From Microcebus murinus (lineage: Eukaryota > Chordata > Mammalia > Primates > Cheirogaleidae): a stretch of DNA of 64,000 nt. The stretch spans positions 13,998,501-14,062,500 of the forward strand of contig NC_134113.1 in assembly GCF_040939455.1 (NCBI RefSeq), in the 5' to 3' direction. The translations under genes were made by a program, and so were the position numbers. Under the pieces are notes generated by a model. It was given only the letters and a program-made list of their open reading frames with translations, did no database searches and had not been told where the DNA came from. This document shows positions 47,975 to 60,819 of this stretch, piece by piece. The first letter of the stretch is position 1. Each line of letters begins with the position of its first letter.

Positions 47975-49860
47975 AAAAAGGAGAAACAACCAATGACAAG
48001 CTGACATCTTAGTGGGCACATTTAACCACCTAGAACTCATTTCATTTCATGGCTTTGGAATTTCATGGCTTTGAGATGTATAAGTCTCCAGTTTGTTTTT
48101 TCTGGAGCCTAATATTTGGGGCTTTCACATCAGCTTCAGTTTTCTCCTCCCCTAACAGAGCCCTCAAAGCCACCTACCTTGGAAGGTAACACTAGCTCTT
48201 TTTTCCCACCCCACCCTGGTCCCTATACCTACCTTTCCCTGGGTCACATGTCCTAAGCTCCACTCTGCTTGACCTGGATCCTGACTCTTTCTGTACCCAA
48301 ATGGTCATGGACCTGCCTGGCTCCTCCTCTGGATCTTGAGGCTTTGCAATGTTTTCCCACATTCCCAGGATTTATTCTAAATCCCCCACTCCTGCTCAGG
48401 TGTTTTTTTGTTTTACTGCAAACATCTCAAGTAATATGTCAATTTAACACCATCACCCTGTTTTGAATTAATTGTAAGAAAATGCTGCTTTGTTGGCATA
48501 GTGCCATTCTTAAGTGCATGAGCTTTCAGTTTATAAATAGAGACGATATAAGTCACATCTCACATTCCAGCTGTGTCACCCTGGTCTGATTATGTAAACT
48601 TTCTAAGTGCCTGGTTTTTTTTGACTGACTACACAATGTAGGAAATAATATCTTCTCATAGGACTATTATGAGACTTCAACAAGACAGTAAGGAGAAAAT
48701 CCAGGAAAAGTACTTACCACAGTGTCTGAAAAACAGCAATTCTAAGTGAATATAAACTATTATTTTACCTGCATTGGCTTCTCACTTTTAGATTAGGCTC
48801 TATGCTCATGGTGAAAGTTTATAAAAATGTAACAGTAAAGCCATAGAATGTTGTTTATTTATCCCTGACTTGGATGCATCTAAATTTTATTTAGTGATAT
48901 TGGTTTTCCTGAAGAGTCGGAATCCAAAGGTGTCAGTCTTTTATTGTGGGATAAGTGAGACTAGAATTCACCACAGCCTGTTGAACAAGATAGGACAACA
49001 CTTGGATATCCAGTGACTATAATATTAGAACCAAGGGAGGCTTTGCAAAACGTGGGGACTTCTCTGTAACTCTTGTCTGACCCAGCCTCACTCAACCACA
49101 GGCAGAGAAGCATAAAGCCCCATTCAGTTTGGGGCCAAACTTGAAAGAAACAGGACCCCTGCAGGCCTATTCCCCCAGTGGGAGGAGTCTAGGGTGAAAC
49201 TTTCTGCTATACCCCTGTGCACACTGCATGATCGAGGATGAAGAATTTCCCTTTCCCAGGGCGGTGTGGAAGTGATAGGATGAGAATCAGAGAAGGAATA
49301 AAAGAAGCAAATGGTTTTCTGCTTTAGGAGACTGGACACATCATGGAAAGGCCAGAACCTCCAGTTGCTGAGAAACCAGCAAGAATCTCAGACAACCAGA
49401 CTCACTGGAATGAATTTTAATATAAGTGCTGCATGCTATATCATGTGAGAGAGAGGTTATGAGATTGAGAAATGCCAAAGTACAAACTCCTTTGCTGTAT
49501 AAACACTTGAACCTCCAAATTAAATTAAGCACAAAAAATCCTAAAAATAACTTTTAATCCAATATTAGAGATATTGAAATAGTTAGGAAGGTTAGGAAGA
49601 TAATTGGCAGGAAACCATGAGAACATCTGGGAAGAATGATAAAAGTGGGCAGAAAAAGGCCATTAAAAATGGAAAAACAGTCAGACACAGAGAGAGTCTC
49701 AGTGGCACATTGAGCCAGAGAGGGATACGGACAAAAGCAAAGGGACTTGGTAGGTTTTATACTGCTTGTTACCTTGGGCTATAATAGCAGGTTCAAATAA
49801 GAGAAAGCAGTCCTAATACGAAGCATGTATTTAATTCTTCTAGTCGTTAAGTGGTACACT
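47975..49860. other. No exon 2 seen; MIR fragment
   Basis: The expected signal-peptide/collagen exon of the pseudogene is not visible. A MIR-like element occupies about 48500-48735 (TGTGTCACCCTGGTCTGATTATG, TAGGACTATTATGAGACTTC). Confidence 0.5.
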
Positions 49861-49863
49861 TAC

Positions 49864-49908
49864 TTGCAAAGCCCAAAAGAAGATCTCTTTCACTTCCTGA
49901 AGCATCAT
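49864..49908 (-). pseudogene. Probable exon 1 of the HP-20-like pseudogene
   Basis: Two adjacent minus-strand ATGs (49908, 49905) open MLQEVKEIFFWALQ up to a donor CAA/GTAAGTG. The second ATG gives 42 bases rather than the 43 of the functional copies, so the phase is off. The last exon base is A instead of G. The start (ATGCTT...GAG..TTCTT) aligns best with the orphan exon 1 at 14.0 kb. A CAGGTGAGA motif and an HNF-1-like site lie upstream, as in the intact genes. Confidence 0.6.
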
Positions 49909-50060
49909 GACTATGGATACAGTTTTTTGATAGTTACTTTCTCACCTGTCCTGTTTTTGTCTCATTTGCTGATGGGCAAGGTGTTGAGATAAATGGTCTG
50001 ACACTTTGATTTCACTGAATATTTACTCTTCTGAGCTCTCCTACCTGGGGCTAATGGCCT

Positions 50061-50075
50061 TGTTATTCTTTAACC
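50061..50075 (-). promoter_or_regulatory. HNF-1-like site before pseudogene exon 1
   Basis: Minus-strand GGTTAAAGAATAACA keeps most of the HNF-1 palindrome. The adjoining GGCTAATGGCCTTG also matches TTAATGGCCTGG beside the orphan-exon site at 14.2 kb, supporting common descent of the two promoters. Confidence 0.5.
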
Positions 50076-50174
50076 AGAAGCACTTGCACCAGTTGGCATT
50101 TAACATGAAACCTGTTTGCACACAAAGCCTGCTGGCCATTGGTTGGCCTCTTAGCAAGTCGACTTTGATTTTTA

Positions 50175-50630
50175 AAAAAAATTTTTTAATTTAAAATAGT
50201 TTTAGAATAAAGTAGAAGTTGCAAAAATAATAGAGTTCCTGTGTGCTTTTTACCCACCTTCCACAATGATGACTTCTTATATTACCCTAGTACAAGGATC
50301 GAAACTATGGAATTGACATTAGTACAATTTACAGATCTTACTCAGATTTCACCAGTTTTTACATGTTGTCATGTTTTTGTCTTGTTTGGTTTTTGCTGAG
50401 AGTTCTATGAAAGTGCTTCCGAGTTTACATGCATGTAGCCACAACCACAATTAAGATAAGGAACTGTTCACCATTCCAAATAACTTCTTTAAGCTACCCC
50501 TTTATAGTCACACCTTTCCCCATCCCTAATTCTTGGCAACCTATAATCTGTTTTCCAACACTAAATTTGGTCATTTATGTAATGCTATATAAATGGAATA
50601 ATACAGTATGTAACCTTTTGAGGTTATGGA
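50175..50630 (-). repeat. L1M-type 3' end, antisense
   Basis: TTTAGAATAAAGTAGAAGTTGC, CTTTTTACCCACCTTCC, 'catgtagccacaaccacaat' and GGAATAATACAGTATGTAACC are antisense old L1 3' sequence. Confidence 0.65.
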
Positions 50631-50679
50631 TCATCAAATAGAAAATGTGAATTAATAGCTAGCAATTATTTTCAGAACG

Positions 50680-50905
50680 ACCAAATAAAAAAAATAATGA
50701 AAAAGAAATGAACAGAAAGAACCTCAGAGGTCTGTGGGACACCATCAAGCATACTAATATATGCACAAGGAGAATCCTTGAAAGAGAAGAAAAAGAAAAC
50801 CGGGCAGAAAATACACTTGAAGAAATAATGGCCAAGTCTTCCAGATTTGATGAAAAGCATTAATTTACAGATCCAAGAAAATCAATGAATTCCAAGATAG
50901 ATGCC
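50680..50905 (+). repeat. L1 ORF1-region fragment
   Basis: AACCTCAGAGGTCTGTGGGACACCATCAAGC, 'gaagaaataatggccaagtc' and TTTGATGAAAAGCATTAAT follow the L1 ORF1 consensus. Frames are broken. Confidence 0.6.
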
Positions 50906-50909
50906 AGGA

Positions 50910-53900
50910 GTTCTAACTCTGTCTCCTAATATCTCACTCTGTGACTCTAGAAAATTTATTTCATCATTTTCTTTCAGACAGGGAAAAATGTTCTGATTTT
51001 TCAGTTAGTCAGCCCATAACTGTTGCTAATGATCCAAGGTGTAACTAACCCAAAGTGGGTTTTATCACCCCTCCTCATCATCACATAGCCCAGTCCCTGT
51101 TTCTTACCCCTCACTGTTTTCCCCTCTATGTTAGTAACAGGAGAGTTGCTCTTTAAATTTGTTCAGAGACAGGAATGACATGGAAATTTAAGAGTTGGGT
51201 ATGTGAAGGAGTTGGAGATGAAATAGTCAAAGAAAAATTACAGTTAAAATTGCTCCCTGTGGCTCACTATGCTTCAGCAAGTTCTTTCCTTCCTTATTCT
51301 GATGATCAAGTGGATGCACTGTCTCAATGATTGGAGAAGGTTAATTCAGGCATCTTACTCAGTGAGTTTAACCCTGGACCTGCGTCACTGGCCTGTTCAG
51401 AATTTACTAGAGATTTGGCTGTGGTTCCATTGGGACATACTCTCAACTGACCACCTGTGCTTAGGACCAGAAGAGAATCCTCTTTCTGAATCCTGGGCTG
51501 CTCGTGGTCTCAGGGTCGCCTGGGGATTGGGCACATAAGAGACGGCAGCCAGACAGGAGCTGTGCCAAGGAGGGTGGGCTAGGAAAACCTGGATCTTCCC
51601 TTCCTTCTCTCCTTCCCTCCACATCCCACTTGCTCCTGGCACATTGCATTGACTCCAGCAACTGCGTGAGAAAAAACAATCTATTCTCTCAAGTGGGACA
51701 AATCCTTTTGTCATCTCTAGAGGGTGCTCAGAAGCTGCTGATCCAGACATAAGCAGCTTCAGGAGCTAAAGCAAAGAACACTGAAGAATCTGGGAAGGAA
51801 CAGTGCAAAGACGGAGCAGAGAGAGCTGCAGAAGAACAGAATACAGAGCAAAGTCCCCTGCCTTTGGGGAAGGAATCCATGACTACGGATTATCTGGCTT
51901 GTTGGGCCACAGTAGAGCAACCAGCATTTGGCCTTCACCCAATAAGTGTCTCTGGGGACAGAACTGATGTGTGCATTGCACAGTGCCAGGTGCCAAAAGG
52001 GTAGCAATATACAAGAATGAAACAAATGTAACTACTACTAGTAAGTGTACATCCATCTTGTGTGTTACTCTGTTCAAGGGGCTTCATTGGAACATTCTAT
52101 CTTATCCCCATAGCAATGCAACAGGATAAGTTAAGTTACATTCATTTTATAGATGTGGAAGTTGAGTTGCAGAGAAGCTGAACATCCTGCCCCAAAGGAA
52201 CACAGCTTTTTGTATTGGGACAAATTTTAAATCCACAACTTATCCAAAACACCATCCAGACCTTTTTCTCAGGCTCTGGGGAAGTCCATGAAAGAATTAA
52301 ATAAACATAAATTTACAGACATGAAGCAAAATAGCAATGCATGATAAAAATTTTTAAATTCAACATATGGAAGTTCAAAAAATTGGAGAATTTCAGGGTT
52401 AAATATGACCTTAGTGGCCATTCAGTCCCAAACACAAATCAATGGGTGACTCTTCATCACATGTTGAAAAGGACCTCTCTAGCTTCTTCTTGAATGCTTT
52501 CAATCACAGGGAGTCTCCTAGTTCACAAATACACCCTTTCACTGAATAAACTGCTCTGACTGCCAGAAAGATTTTCCTTGTGTAACCCCAAGTCTGCTGT
52601 CCTGACACTTCCAGCTGTATCCTAAAGCCATCCTTTGCAGCCACCCAGTACATGACTGTTCTCCACCTTATACGACAACTTTTCACATATTGCATGCCCA
52701 CTTAGCAGGCACCACCCCTAGGATTTCTCATCTCCATGTTTGAAAAAAAAATCCAAGTTCCTTCATTTTTACCTTATATGATACAGATTTCAGGTTTACC
52801 CACAATTCTTTTTGTGTCTTAACTCTGCACAAACTCTTAAAGGTGGGTACTGAATATGAACAAATACCTGTTCATCACATGCACAAAAAACAACCCACCT
52901 ATGTTCCATTTATAAACAAACAAATAGGTGATTTTGGTATGATTTGCAACTCTTTCCCACTCCTCTTTAATTAGTTAATTGTATCCAACTCTTGGAACCA
53001 CTCCAATGGTATGTAACATTTCTGGGTTGTGACTATTTGTTTCTGTAACAAGAATTTGAAGGCAAGAACTATACTCAACTCCATAGCCCCAATACAGTGC
53101 TTGATATATATGGGATATTCCATAAATGTTCCCACTTCCCTATGGCAGAGATTTTGTCTATTTTGTTCACTAAGTGTACCCAGCACCTAACTAAATCCTG
53201 ACTCTAGTTCTCAAAAAATATTTGTTGAATAAATGCATGAATAACTCAATGTAGTGTCCCAGAAAAAACATTAATTCATACACTTTTTACATAATATCTG
53301 TTGAGCATATACTATATGCCAGGCATTAATCTATTCAAAGCAATACTATAAATGCAACCCAAAGTGTCATTTCATTATTTTGACAGTTCGCTATGATCTA
53401 ACAGGCTAAGGAGACTAAGATAAAGACAAAACCTTAGTCTTTTTTCAAAGAGTCTGCTATTAAGCCATCCCTCTCCCCTCCCTACTATACAGTTTGGAAG
53501 TCTAGAGGCGATGTTCTAGATTTATTTCTGGTACAATTCAACTTGTTCCTTCTGCCCTTCATGGTACTGATAGTTTGGAGAATCCTGATTCTATTATACA
53601 ACCCATTTGTTCTTCCTGTCCGCCTTGGTGCATCCTTAGATTTGATTAGAAAGCCATCAATGCTTGCATATGAAACATTGATAAAAACGCTGAACCAGAC
53701 AAGACCAAAGCCAGAACTCCTTAATAAGGGCCCTTTTCCCGGTTGACATGGGTCCCATCAGTCAGCATTCGCAGGACACAGCCATTCAGTTATGATTCCA
53801 TTTAGCAGTAAAGCCATCAATATTTTGCCATTTGTTCACAAAGACATAGAGATTTTGGCAAATGCCACATTAAAATCCACATGCGCTATGTCTTCACCAA

Positions 53901-56250
53901 TCCCTTTAGTCATTCATGTACAAACAGACAAACAAATAAGGTGATTTGGTTATACTTTGTTCTTAGTATACCTCTGATGCCTCTTTGTGAGCACTCTTTT
54001 GTTTTTCCAGCTTTTTATGTACCAGCTTCTTGGTATTCTCATCTAGAAGCTCTCCCAGAATTTCCAGCAAGCTCACCAACCTATAGCTCATGACTTCCAT
54101 CTTCTTTCCCTATTTGCAAATGAAAATATTTTCCTGTATCCTGACTCTCCCCAATGTCCTCAATGCCTCTAAGACCCTCTAAGCTGTTCAAACAAATTAA
54201 GCCACCTTTGAATATTTACACATTAAAACAAATACTGATAACCTGAGGGAAATATTTACAGTCTCTATGTATGACCCGAGGAGGTGGGTGTGTTGTTTGT
54301 CCAGTGTCTTTTGCTCTGAGCATCTGCACCAGATTATGTGCTGGCAACTCAATGCCATCCTCTTTCTACACTCTTTCCTGTATCACAGAAACCTGGGACT
54401 ACATATCCCAGAATCTCTGATGGCTGGAGTCTGTCAAGGTGAGCTATTTACACAAGGTTGGAAGACTAGAATTAGATAGGTAGGTAGGAAGGCAAGTAGG
54501 TAGATAGACCAATGATATATAGATAGATAATCACTGTACTGTGGAAACAGCGAGAAGACACAGGACTCTGGGCATTTTCCTGTGTCTCATTCACCGTGGT
54601 ACTGAAGATAGATCTGTAGTCATTGCCAGCAGTTTTCTGGGATCCTTCATTTTTCTAGTTCCTTAAAAACTAGCAGCATAACTGGACATTAGTTGCAATC
54701 TTCCTTGATTTTTTCCCTCTGCCTCTGACTGTAGTTTTATATGCATCTAATGCTCTATATTAACTCTCTTACTACTTGTAAAACATGGAGTGTCTTCTAT
54801 CTTTCAAACTAAGCTCAGACTGATGCAGGAATCCCCCACCCCCGATATCCCACTCCATGTGAACTCACAGGGCTAAAAATCATGGTGCCTTTTATTGCAT
54901 CCCAGAGCACATGCCTCAGTCTGCCTATCAATGGACCCCATCCTCCAGGACTGTAATTGGTCCAGGAATGATTATCTAAACCAATCAGAGAAAAGCAAAA
55001 GAGTGTCTTCAGGTTTGATCTTTGGTCACTGGAAAAGAGCAGATCTCCCCTCCCTTTGCAAAATGGACTGTTAAGGGTGCAGGGTTGGGGTACCAGTGGC
55101 CATCTCACCTGCTACAATGGAAGTTCCCACTGGGGAAGAAGCCAACACAAGAGGAAGGTGGCTCTAAAATACAGGGAGAAAGATAGTGTCCTGATGTCAA
55201 GTCCCTAGATCCAGATGATTCTGAAGTTAGACGTGTCCATGGACTTCCAATTCACATTGCCAAGGTCCTCCAGCCAAAGACCACCAGGAACACACCTGCA
55301 GTTGAACAAGGTGAGTTTATTGCTCACTGCAGTGAGGAGGGATGCATGCCATAAGGAATTGTTGGGTATTAGAAATGACTTATTACAGATTCTAACTTTG
55401 ATTGGGTGATTTGGGGGATGGTTTAAGGTTGAGACTTTGCTGTGGAATGGAGACTGTTAGCAATCAAGAATTACTTTATTCTTGAATATCTGAAATCTCA
55501 TCTAGAGGGAGAGTAGACTGGAGCGAGGCTAAAGCTATAACTGAAAAACAAGAAGTACTCACTAATATGAGTCAAGATGTTTGGTGATGTTTATGGTCTC
55601 GTTATTATATTGTTCCATCCTGGTTACAGAGTAATTTTGCCTGCTGTGGTATTCTTTGAAACATTTTATGTCCAGCAGGCATAGCTATAAGTGCCAAGTC
55701 AGTTCACAGCAACACCAAGACCTACCCAACAGTACCAGGCCAGCTCCTGGATCTCAAAGATTGTCCTTTTCTTTCTTAACATGCATTCTACAAGTGTTTA
55801 TTGAACACCTGCTATATGCCAGGTACTTCCAAGAGATTTGCATTCTTTGAAAGAGACAGAGAATAAGTGCACCAATAAAATGTAAAAGATAATTGCAGAA
55901 TTGGTTAAGTGCTATAACGAAAGGAATTAGACAGCATGATCCTCGGCTGGCCAATCAAAGTAAGGTGGTTAGGGGGAAAAATTCACTGAGGAGGTGACAT
56001 ATGGACTGAGAGCTGAAGGATAAGAATGAGACAGACATTTCAGGCAGAGGGAAGATCAGGAGGAGGAATGACTTAGCTAGTGTGTGACTTTTAGAAAAGA
56101 AACTGAGCCCTAGCCTTTCCGCTCTTTTCTCTTCAGCATCCAGGGGACCTACGGGAAGCAAACATTCTCTGTCCCTCCTTGCCTTAGATTGTCATTGAGC
56201 AGGACCTAGGAGAGGAGTGGTGGGCGAGAGACAGAGACAGCCCAGAAATA
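50910..56250. other. No gene recognised
   Basis: Frames up to about 117 codons occur but have no family signature and overlap on both strands. A TAGG/TAGA tetranucleotide patch lies near 54475-54530. 54795-55110 and 55985-56110 look repeat-derived but are not assignable by eye. No HP-type collagen or C1q sequence was found. Confidence 0.5.
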
Positions 56251-56590
56251 CAGTTGTCTCTTGGTATTCATGGGGGGTCAGTTCCAGGACCCACCTCCCT
56301 CAGACCCCCGTGAATGCCAAAATTTCCAGATGCTCAAGTCCCTTACATAAAATGGTGTATAGGTATGTGCATATAACCTACACATATCTTCACATATACT
56401 TTAAATCATCTTTTGATCACTTATAATACCAAATACAATGTAAATGCTGTTTAGTTATTATACTGTATTGTTTTTTAAATTTGTATTTTTTTTTATTGTT
56501 TTTTTTTTTCCCGGAATATTTTGTATCCGTGGTTGGTTGACTCCATGGATACGGAACCCATGGATATGAGATGTGAAGGGCCAAGTGTAT
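56251..56590. repeat. MER2/Tigger-type DNA transposon
   Basis: The left end CAGTTGTCTCTTGGTATTCATG and the right end (reversed) ACACTTGGCCCTTCACATCTC bracket AT-rich sequence, with GGAATATTTTGTATCCGTGGTTGG and CCATGGATACGGAACCCATGG near the right terminus. These are MER2-family hallmarks. Confidence 0.75.
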
Positions 56591-56944
56591 TAATCCAGTG
56601 GAGTCTCTTCATATGTAAACATGGGGAGTAAGGGTAGGAATGGCCCTGCTGAGAATCCACAAGGTCTGGCATGATCTGCCTCTTGCCTCTTTCTCTAACT
56701 TCTCACCCCTACTCTCCTGCTTGTTCCCCGTTCTCCAGGCACATGAATCTCCTTTCTGCTCCTATGTTCTCTCAAGCCCTTTGCCCGTTTCAGGGTCTTT
56801 GCACATGATCTTCCCTCTGCCTGAAATATCTGGGAGAGAGGATTTGAAACCTGAATCAGCCAGGCCAGTTGGATTATTGTCCTTCATAAACAGTTGAAGA
56901 AAACTGAGCCTCAGTTTTTGGTTGAGTAACTTGTCCAAATCAGC

Positions 56945-57135
56945 AAGTCACAGAACTAGCTGTTTGACTCTGGACAAGTCAGTTACCCTCTTTTGACCTC
57001 AGTTTCACTGGCTGTAGAATGGGTAAATGATATTACCAACCACAATAAGTGTGGGTGATAATTAAATGACAAAATTACATACAAGGCTCTATGCCTAGTT
57101 CCTGCCATACAGACAGTGCTCAAAATAGCCCCTAT
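56945..57135 (+). repeat. MIR element
   Basis: GACTCTGGACAAGTCAGTTACC, CTCAGTTTCACTGGCTGTAGAATGGG and CCTGCCATACAGACAGTGCTC follow MIR core order. Confidence 0.7.
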
Positions 57136-57139
57136 GGAT

Positions 57140-59960
57140 AGCTTGAGAGTTTTATAATGAGCATACATTCCTATAAAACATGCAAAAGCAATAAGAGCAT
57201 TCCTGTTTTGAAAGGAAATGCTCACATGCCATTTGTCTGAGCAATGAGACTTGAATGCATTTACTAGAACAACACATTCTCTCACTATATCTTCATCTCT
57301 GGGATTTTTATTTCCTCCGATGCATTTTAGCACCCACACTGCTAACATGATGATTAATTTTCCTGGCAGGGAAGACAGAGGCAAAGAGGACTAGGGTTAG
57401 GGGTTGTACTTCCTCTGTAGGCTTCATGTATCAAAGTAAAAATAGCCTTTCCACAAACCTGGACGGCTTGCAAGCTTTTGTTTCCTGACCCTCTTCAAAA
57501 GGGTTCCAGCCTGCCTACCCTACCTGCCCACTGTTTGGACACATCCTCTTTGTGTTCTAACTCTCAGAAGAGCTCACCAAGAGGACACATTGATCTCTTT
57601 AGACAACAATCCTCCTTACCTCTCTACGTCCTTCCTCATCAGGACTATTTGTGCCTTTTAACCAGGATTTTAGTCTTGAAAAGGACCTTTTCTTGGACTT
57701 AGCGTGCATTGATTTATTTCATTCATTCAAGCATCATTCCCTGAATGCATCCTATGACATTGCCGAGACTACTATGTCACCACTAACAGTGATAAGTCAC
57801 TTCCACCTTGCCAGCACTTAGCGTGTGGCACGTTTTGCTACGTACTCTATATGCGTCCTCTTGTTTAATCCTCCTTCAACTCTAGGATGCAAACGCTCTT
57901 TTTGTCCTCCATCAATAACTGAAAAAACAAACAAACAAAAAAAAAACCTGAGTCTTAACTCAGTAAAGTTTAAGTAACTGAAGTGAGGTTACTGCAGTCT
58001 GTTCTCCGCACAGGCAGGTGAAGTTTTAAAAATCTAAGTCATTATTCTGTTGCTTAAAACCCTCCAGTCATTCCTCATTTCTTTTATGACAATGTGCTAA
58101 TTCCTTATATGGCTTTGAACTATCTGGATTTCTCTGCACTCCCCAGCCTTAATTTTCTACCCATATTCTATGTTCCAGCTCTCTTGGATTTCATTTGTCC
58201 CTATGCTTTGCACTGTCGGTTCCCTCAGCTGGAACCCTCTCCCTTGTCTTCTTATTCTCATCCCCGGGAGAAAAAGGCATCTTTCTTCCTTCTCTGTCTC
58301 ATAATTTCTCCAAAAGCACATGAATTGCCCGGTAATTTCATGCATATGTAAGGTTTCTGTTGCATCATTTAGTTAATCCCAACCCCCTGCAGATGACGAA
58401 GCTGACCTCAAGCAACCTGCTCAAAATTGGAGTTCTAGCAAGCTGGGATGTAAGTGCCCATGTCTGTCTGACTCCAGACACTGTGATCTTTCCTCTGAGC
58501 TTTGTTGCCATGACATTTGTCGAGGTTAAAAACAAAAGCAGGTAAATAGGGCTGGAGGAAGGGATTGTTTATGAGGCTGAAATTAATCCAATCGGTGGGG
58601 GGAAAAGGAATCTTAGCCCGTGCATTTCAGGGTGGGAAGGCCAGGGACTCCACTACAGCTGGTTTCTGCTCTCCAAATTGGGATCGTTTCCTTGCCTACT
58701 TTTGTGTGGCTGTAATCACAGGTACTGTTTTATTAATGCCCTTGGCAAAGCCCAGCAAGATGATACATCCTTCGCAACAAAGGGATAGCTGGTCAGTTCT
58801 AGGGGGTCAGAGGCTCAGAAAGGACACTTCTGAGGCTCAGGAGCAGCAAGGAAATCCACCAATGAGGCTGCAGTGATCCTGAGGGCCCAAGGTTCTAGAA
58901 ATGTGCTTCAAAGGATTCTCACCCCTCTTCCCCAGCCCTCCTCAACCCAGCCATTACCCATTCACTTGGGGAAATCAGGGAGATTTGATAATAACTGTGA
59001 CCAGCTCCTCCTAATTAATTATCAGGTCTCAAAAGTCACTGATGCCTAGTGGTGTGTTATAACAGGTGCCTAGTGGTGTCATAACAGGTTCAGTGCCTTA
59101 CCCTGTCTTTGGCCCTTTCCAACTTAGCATCCTTTAAAGCATGCTAAACACACATCATACAGTTTGATCTTTATATAAGCCTTCTAAAGGCAGAGCTTTT
59201 CTGTTTACCTCTGCCTCACATGGAATTTTCCCCTTTGTTGTTTTTATTATCTAAGCAATACATATTTATTATGAAAGAAATAGGCCAACAGCAAAACAAT
59301 GACTCAAACCACCATCAGCTTGGCATTGTGACTGATGACCAAATCTGCCACTGTTGCAGAATGCCAAAACCTCCTGCCAGATGGTAATCACCTTGAATGC
59401 AAGGACCATGTTTGCAGCCGCCGAGCACGGTAGAAAGGCATGAACTGGGGAGTCAGTTTGAACTCGGACTTGGAACCAAGTTCCTTGCCTTGCTAGCGGT
59501 GCAGAAATCTTTACCCAGACTGCCTGGAACAATAAGGACATCATGTGGCCCACATAGCTGGAAGCTTCAGGATTGGCTGCATCCAGTGGTCCCTGGGATT
59601 CTCCTGGCCATGCCCATTTCTGCACCAGTGTCACTTGCAGGCCGACAGTGAGATGGCTCCAGCGTCCCCAGACCTCAAATCCACACATGACAGTCATCAC
59701 AAAGCATGAGACTGTCTCCTGCTGATGCTTTCTCTAAAGAGTGAGGATGATATTTTCAGAAGCACCTGAAAAACGTCCCTTGTGCCTTCTTAATTCACAT
59801 ATATGCTCGTTTCTGAACTGATCTCTGGAGCAGGCGTGGGGCTCTGCACTAACTGGCTTAGGTCTGACTTCTCCCACTGGAAACCGGGCTGCCGTCTCCG
59901 TGATTAGCCCGGCCCTGCAGGTGGTGTGGAGCGGAACCACTGGAACGTCAATGGCGACCG
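57140..59960. other. No gene recognised
   Basis: Mostly unique-looking sequence with MIR/L2-like bits (for example 57750-57930). No convincing exon. Confidence 0.45.
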
Positions 59961-59969
59961 TGTGGCCTC

Positions 59970-60125
59970 AGACACATTACCCAACCCCTCTGGGCATCGT
60001 CGTCCCCACTTATAAAATGGGAACAGTCAAACACATTTGGTGGTGGAGTGTACCTGGGGAAATTTACATAAAATGACAAAACACTGGGCTGAACATTAGT
60101 AGGGGCTCGGTAAGTGAATAAATTT
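59970..60125 (+). repeat. MIR element
   Basis: CATTACCCAACCCCTCTGGGC, CACTTATAAAATGGGAACAG and GGGCTCGGTAAGTGAATAAAT are MIR-like. Confidence 0.6.
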
Positions 60126-60309
60126 CAGATAAAGCCATTAAGTAATTAACCAGTTTCTTTCAGGTGGCAGTGACCAAAGAGATTAACCTTTCCTTGTCCC
60201 CTTCTGGCTGGACGTTTTGGGAAGGATGACTTAAGAAAGTCTTTGAAAGTTAAGCATGTCCAACCAAAGTTGACCAGAGACCCAGACTTGAGCAACTAAA
60301 CCTGGCTTG

Positions 60310-60470
60310 GCTCACGGTGAAGAAGTTGGGCTCTGTGCTGAGACTTCCTGGGTTTGAATCCAGGATTTCAGCTTCCTGGCCGTGTGACATTTGAAACGTG
60401 ACCTCCTCTCCTCAAGCCTCAGCTTCCTCCCTGTTGAAATGGGTCAATAAGCTGCAACATTCATTAAATA
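60310..60470 (+). repeat. MIR element
   Basis: TTGGGCTCTGTGCTGAGAC, CTGGGTTTGAATCCAGG and CTCAGCTTCCTCCCTGTTGAAATGGG match the MIR 5' and core regions. Confidence 0.65.
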
Positions 60471-60689
60471 CCACATATTGGACAGATGTTATGTTAAACG
60501 CTGTAGAGGTAGAATCTCATTTAATCTTTTCCACAACCCCGGTGGCCTGGCACTTTAATTACCCCATTATAAACGTATAAACTGAGGCACAAAAAGGATA
60601 AGTTACTTGATGAAAAGTACACATTTAGTAAGTGTGAAACCAAGTCTTTAACACAAATAATCTAGCTTCAGAGGGTGCATTTATGATCC

Positions 60690-60815
60690 TTAAATTATAC
60701 TGCCTCTCAGTAATAATAATAGATACTTCAGGGGATTTTACGGGGATTAAATGACATGATGCATGTCATAATGCTCAGCAGGCTCTATAAATATTAGCAA
60801 TTATTATTATTGTCA
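60690..60815 (+). repeat. MIR 3' fragment
   Basis: GGGGATTAAATGACATGATGC, ATGCTCAGCAGGCTCTATAAATATTAGCAATTATTATT is a MIR tail. Confidence 0.6.
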
Positions 60816-60819
60816 CATG

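Noticed and set aside
47561..48004. 147-codon plus-strand frame
   Set aside because: It is the antisense shadow of the HP-20-like pseudogene exon and its flank.
57000..59700. Frames of 100-143 codons (56983-57384, 58565-58876, 59269-59700)
   Set aside because: No recognisable family, overlap with MIR sequence or antisense frames, and no splice-site support.
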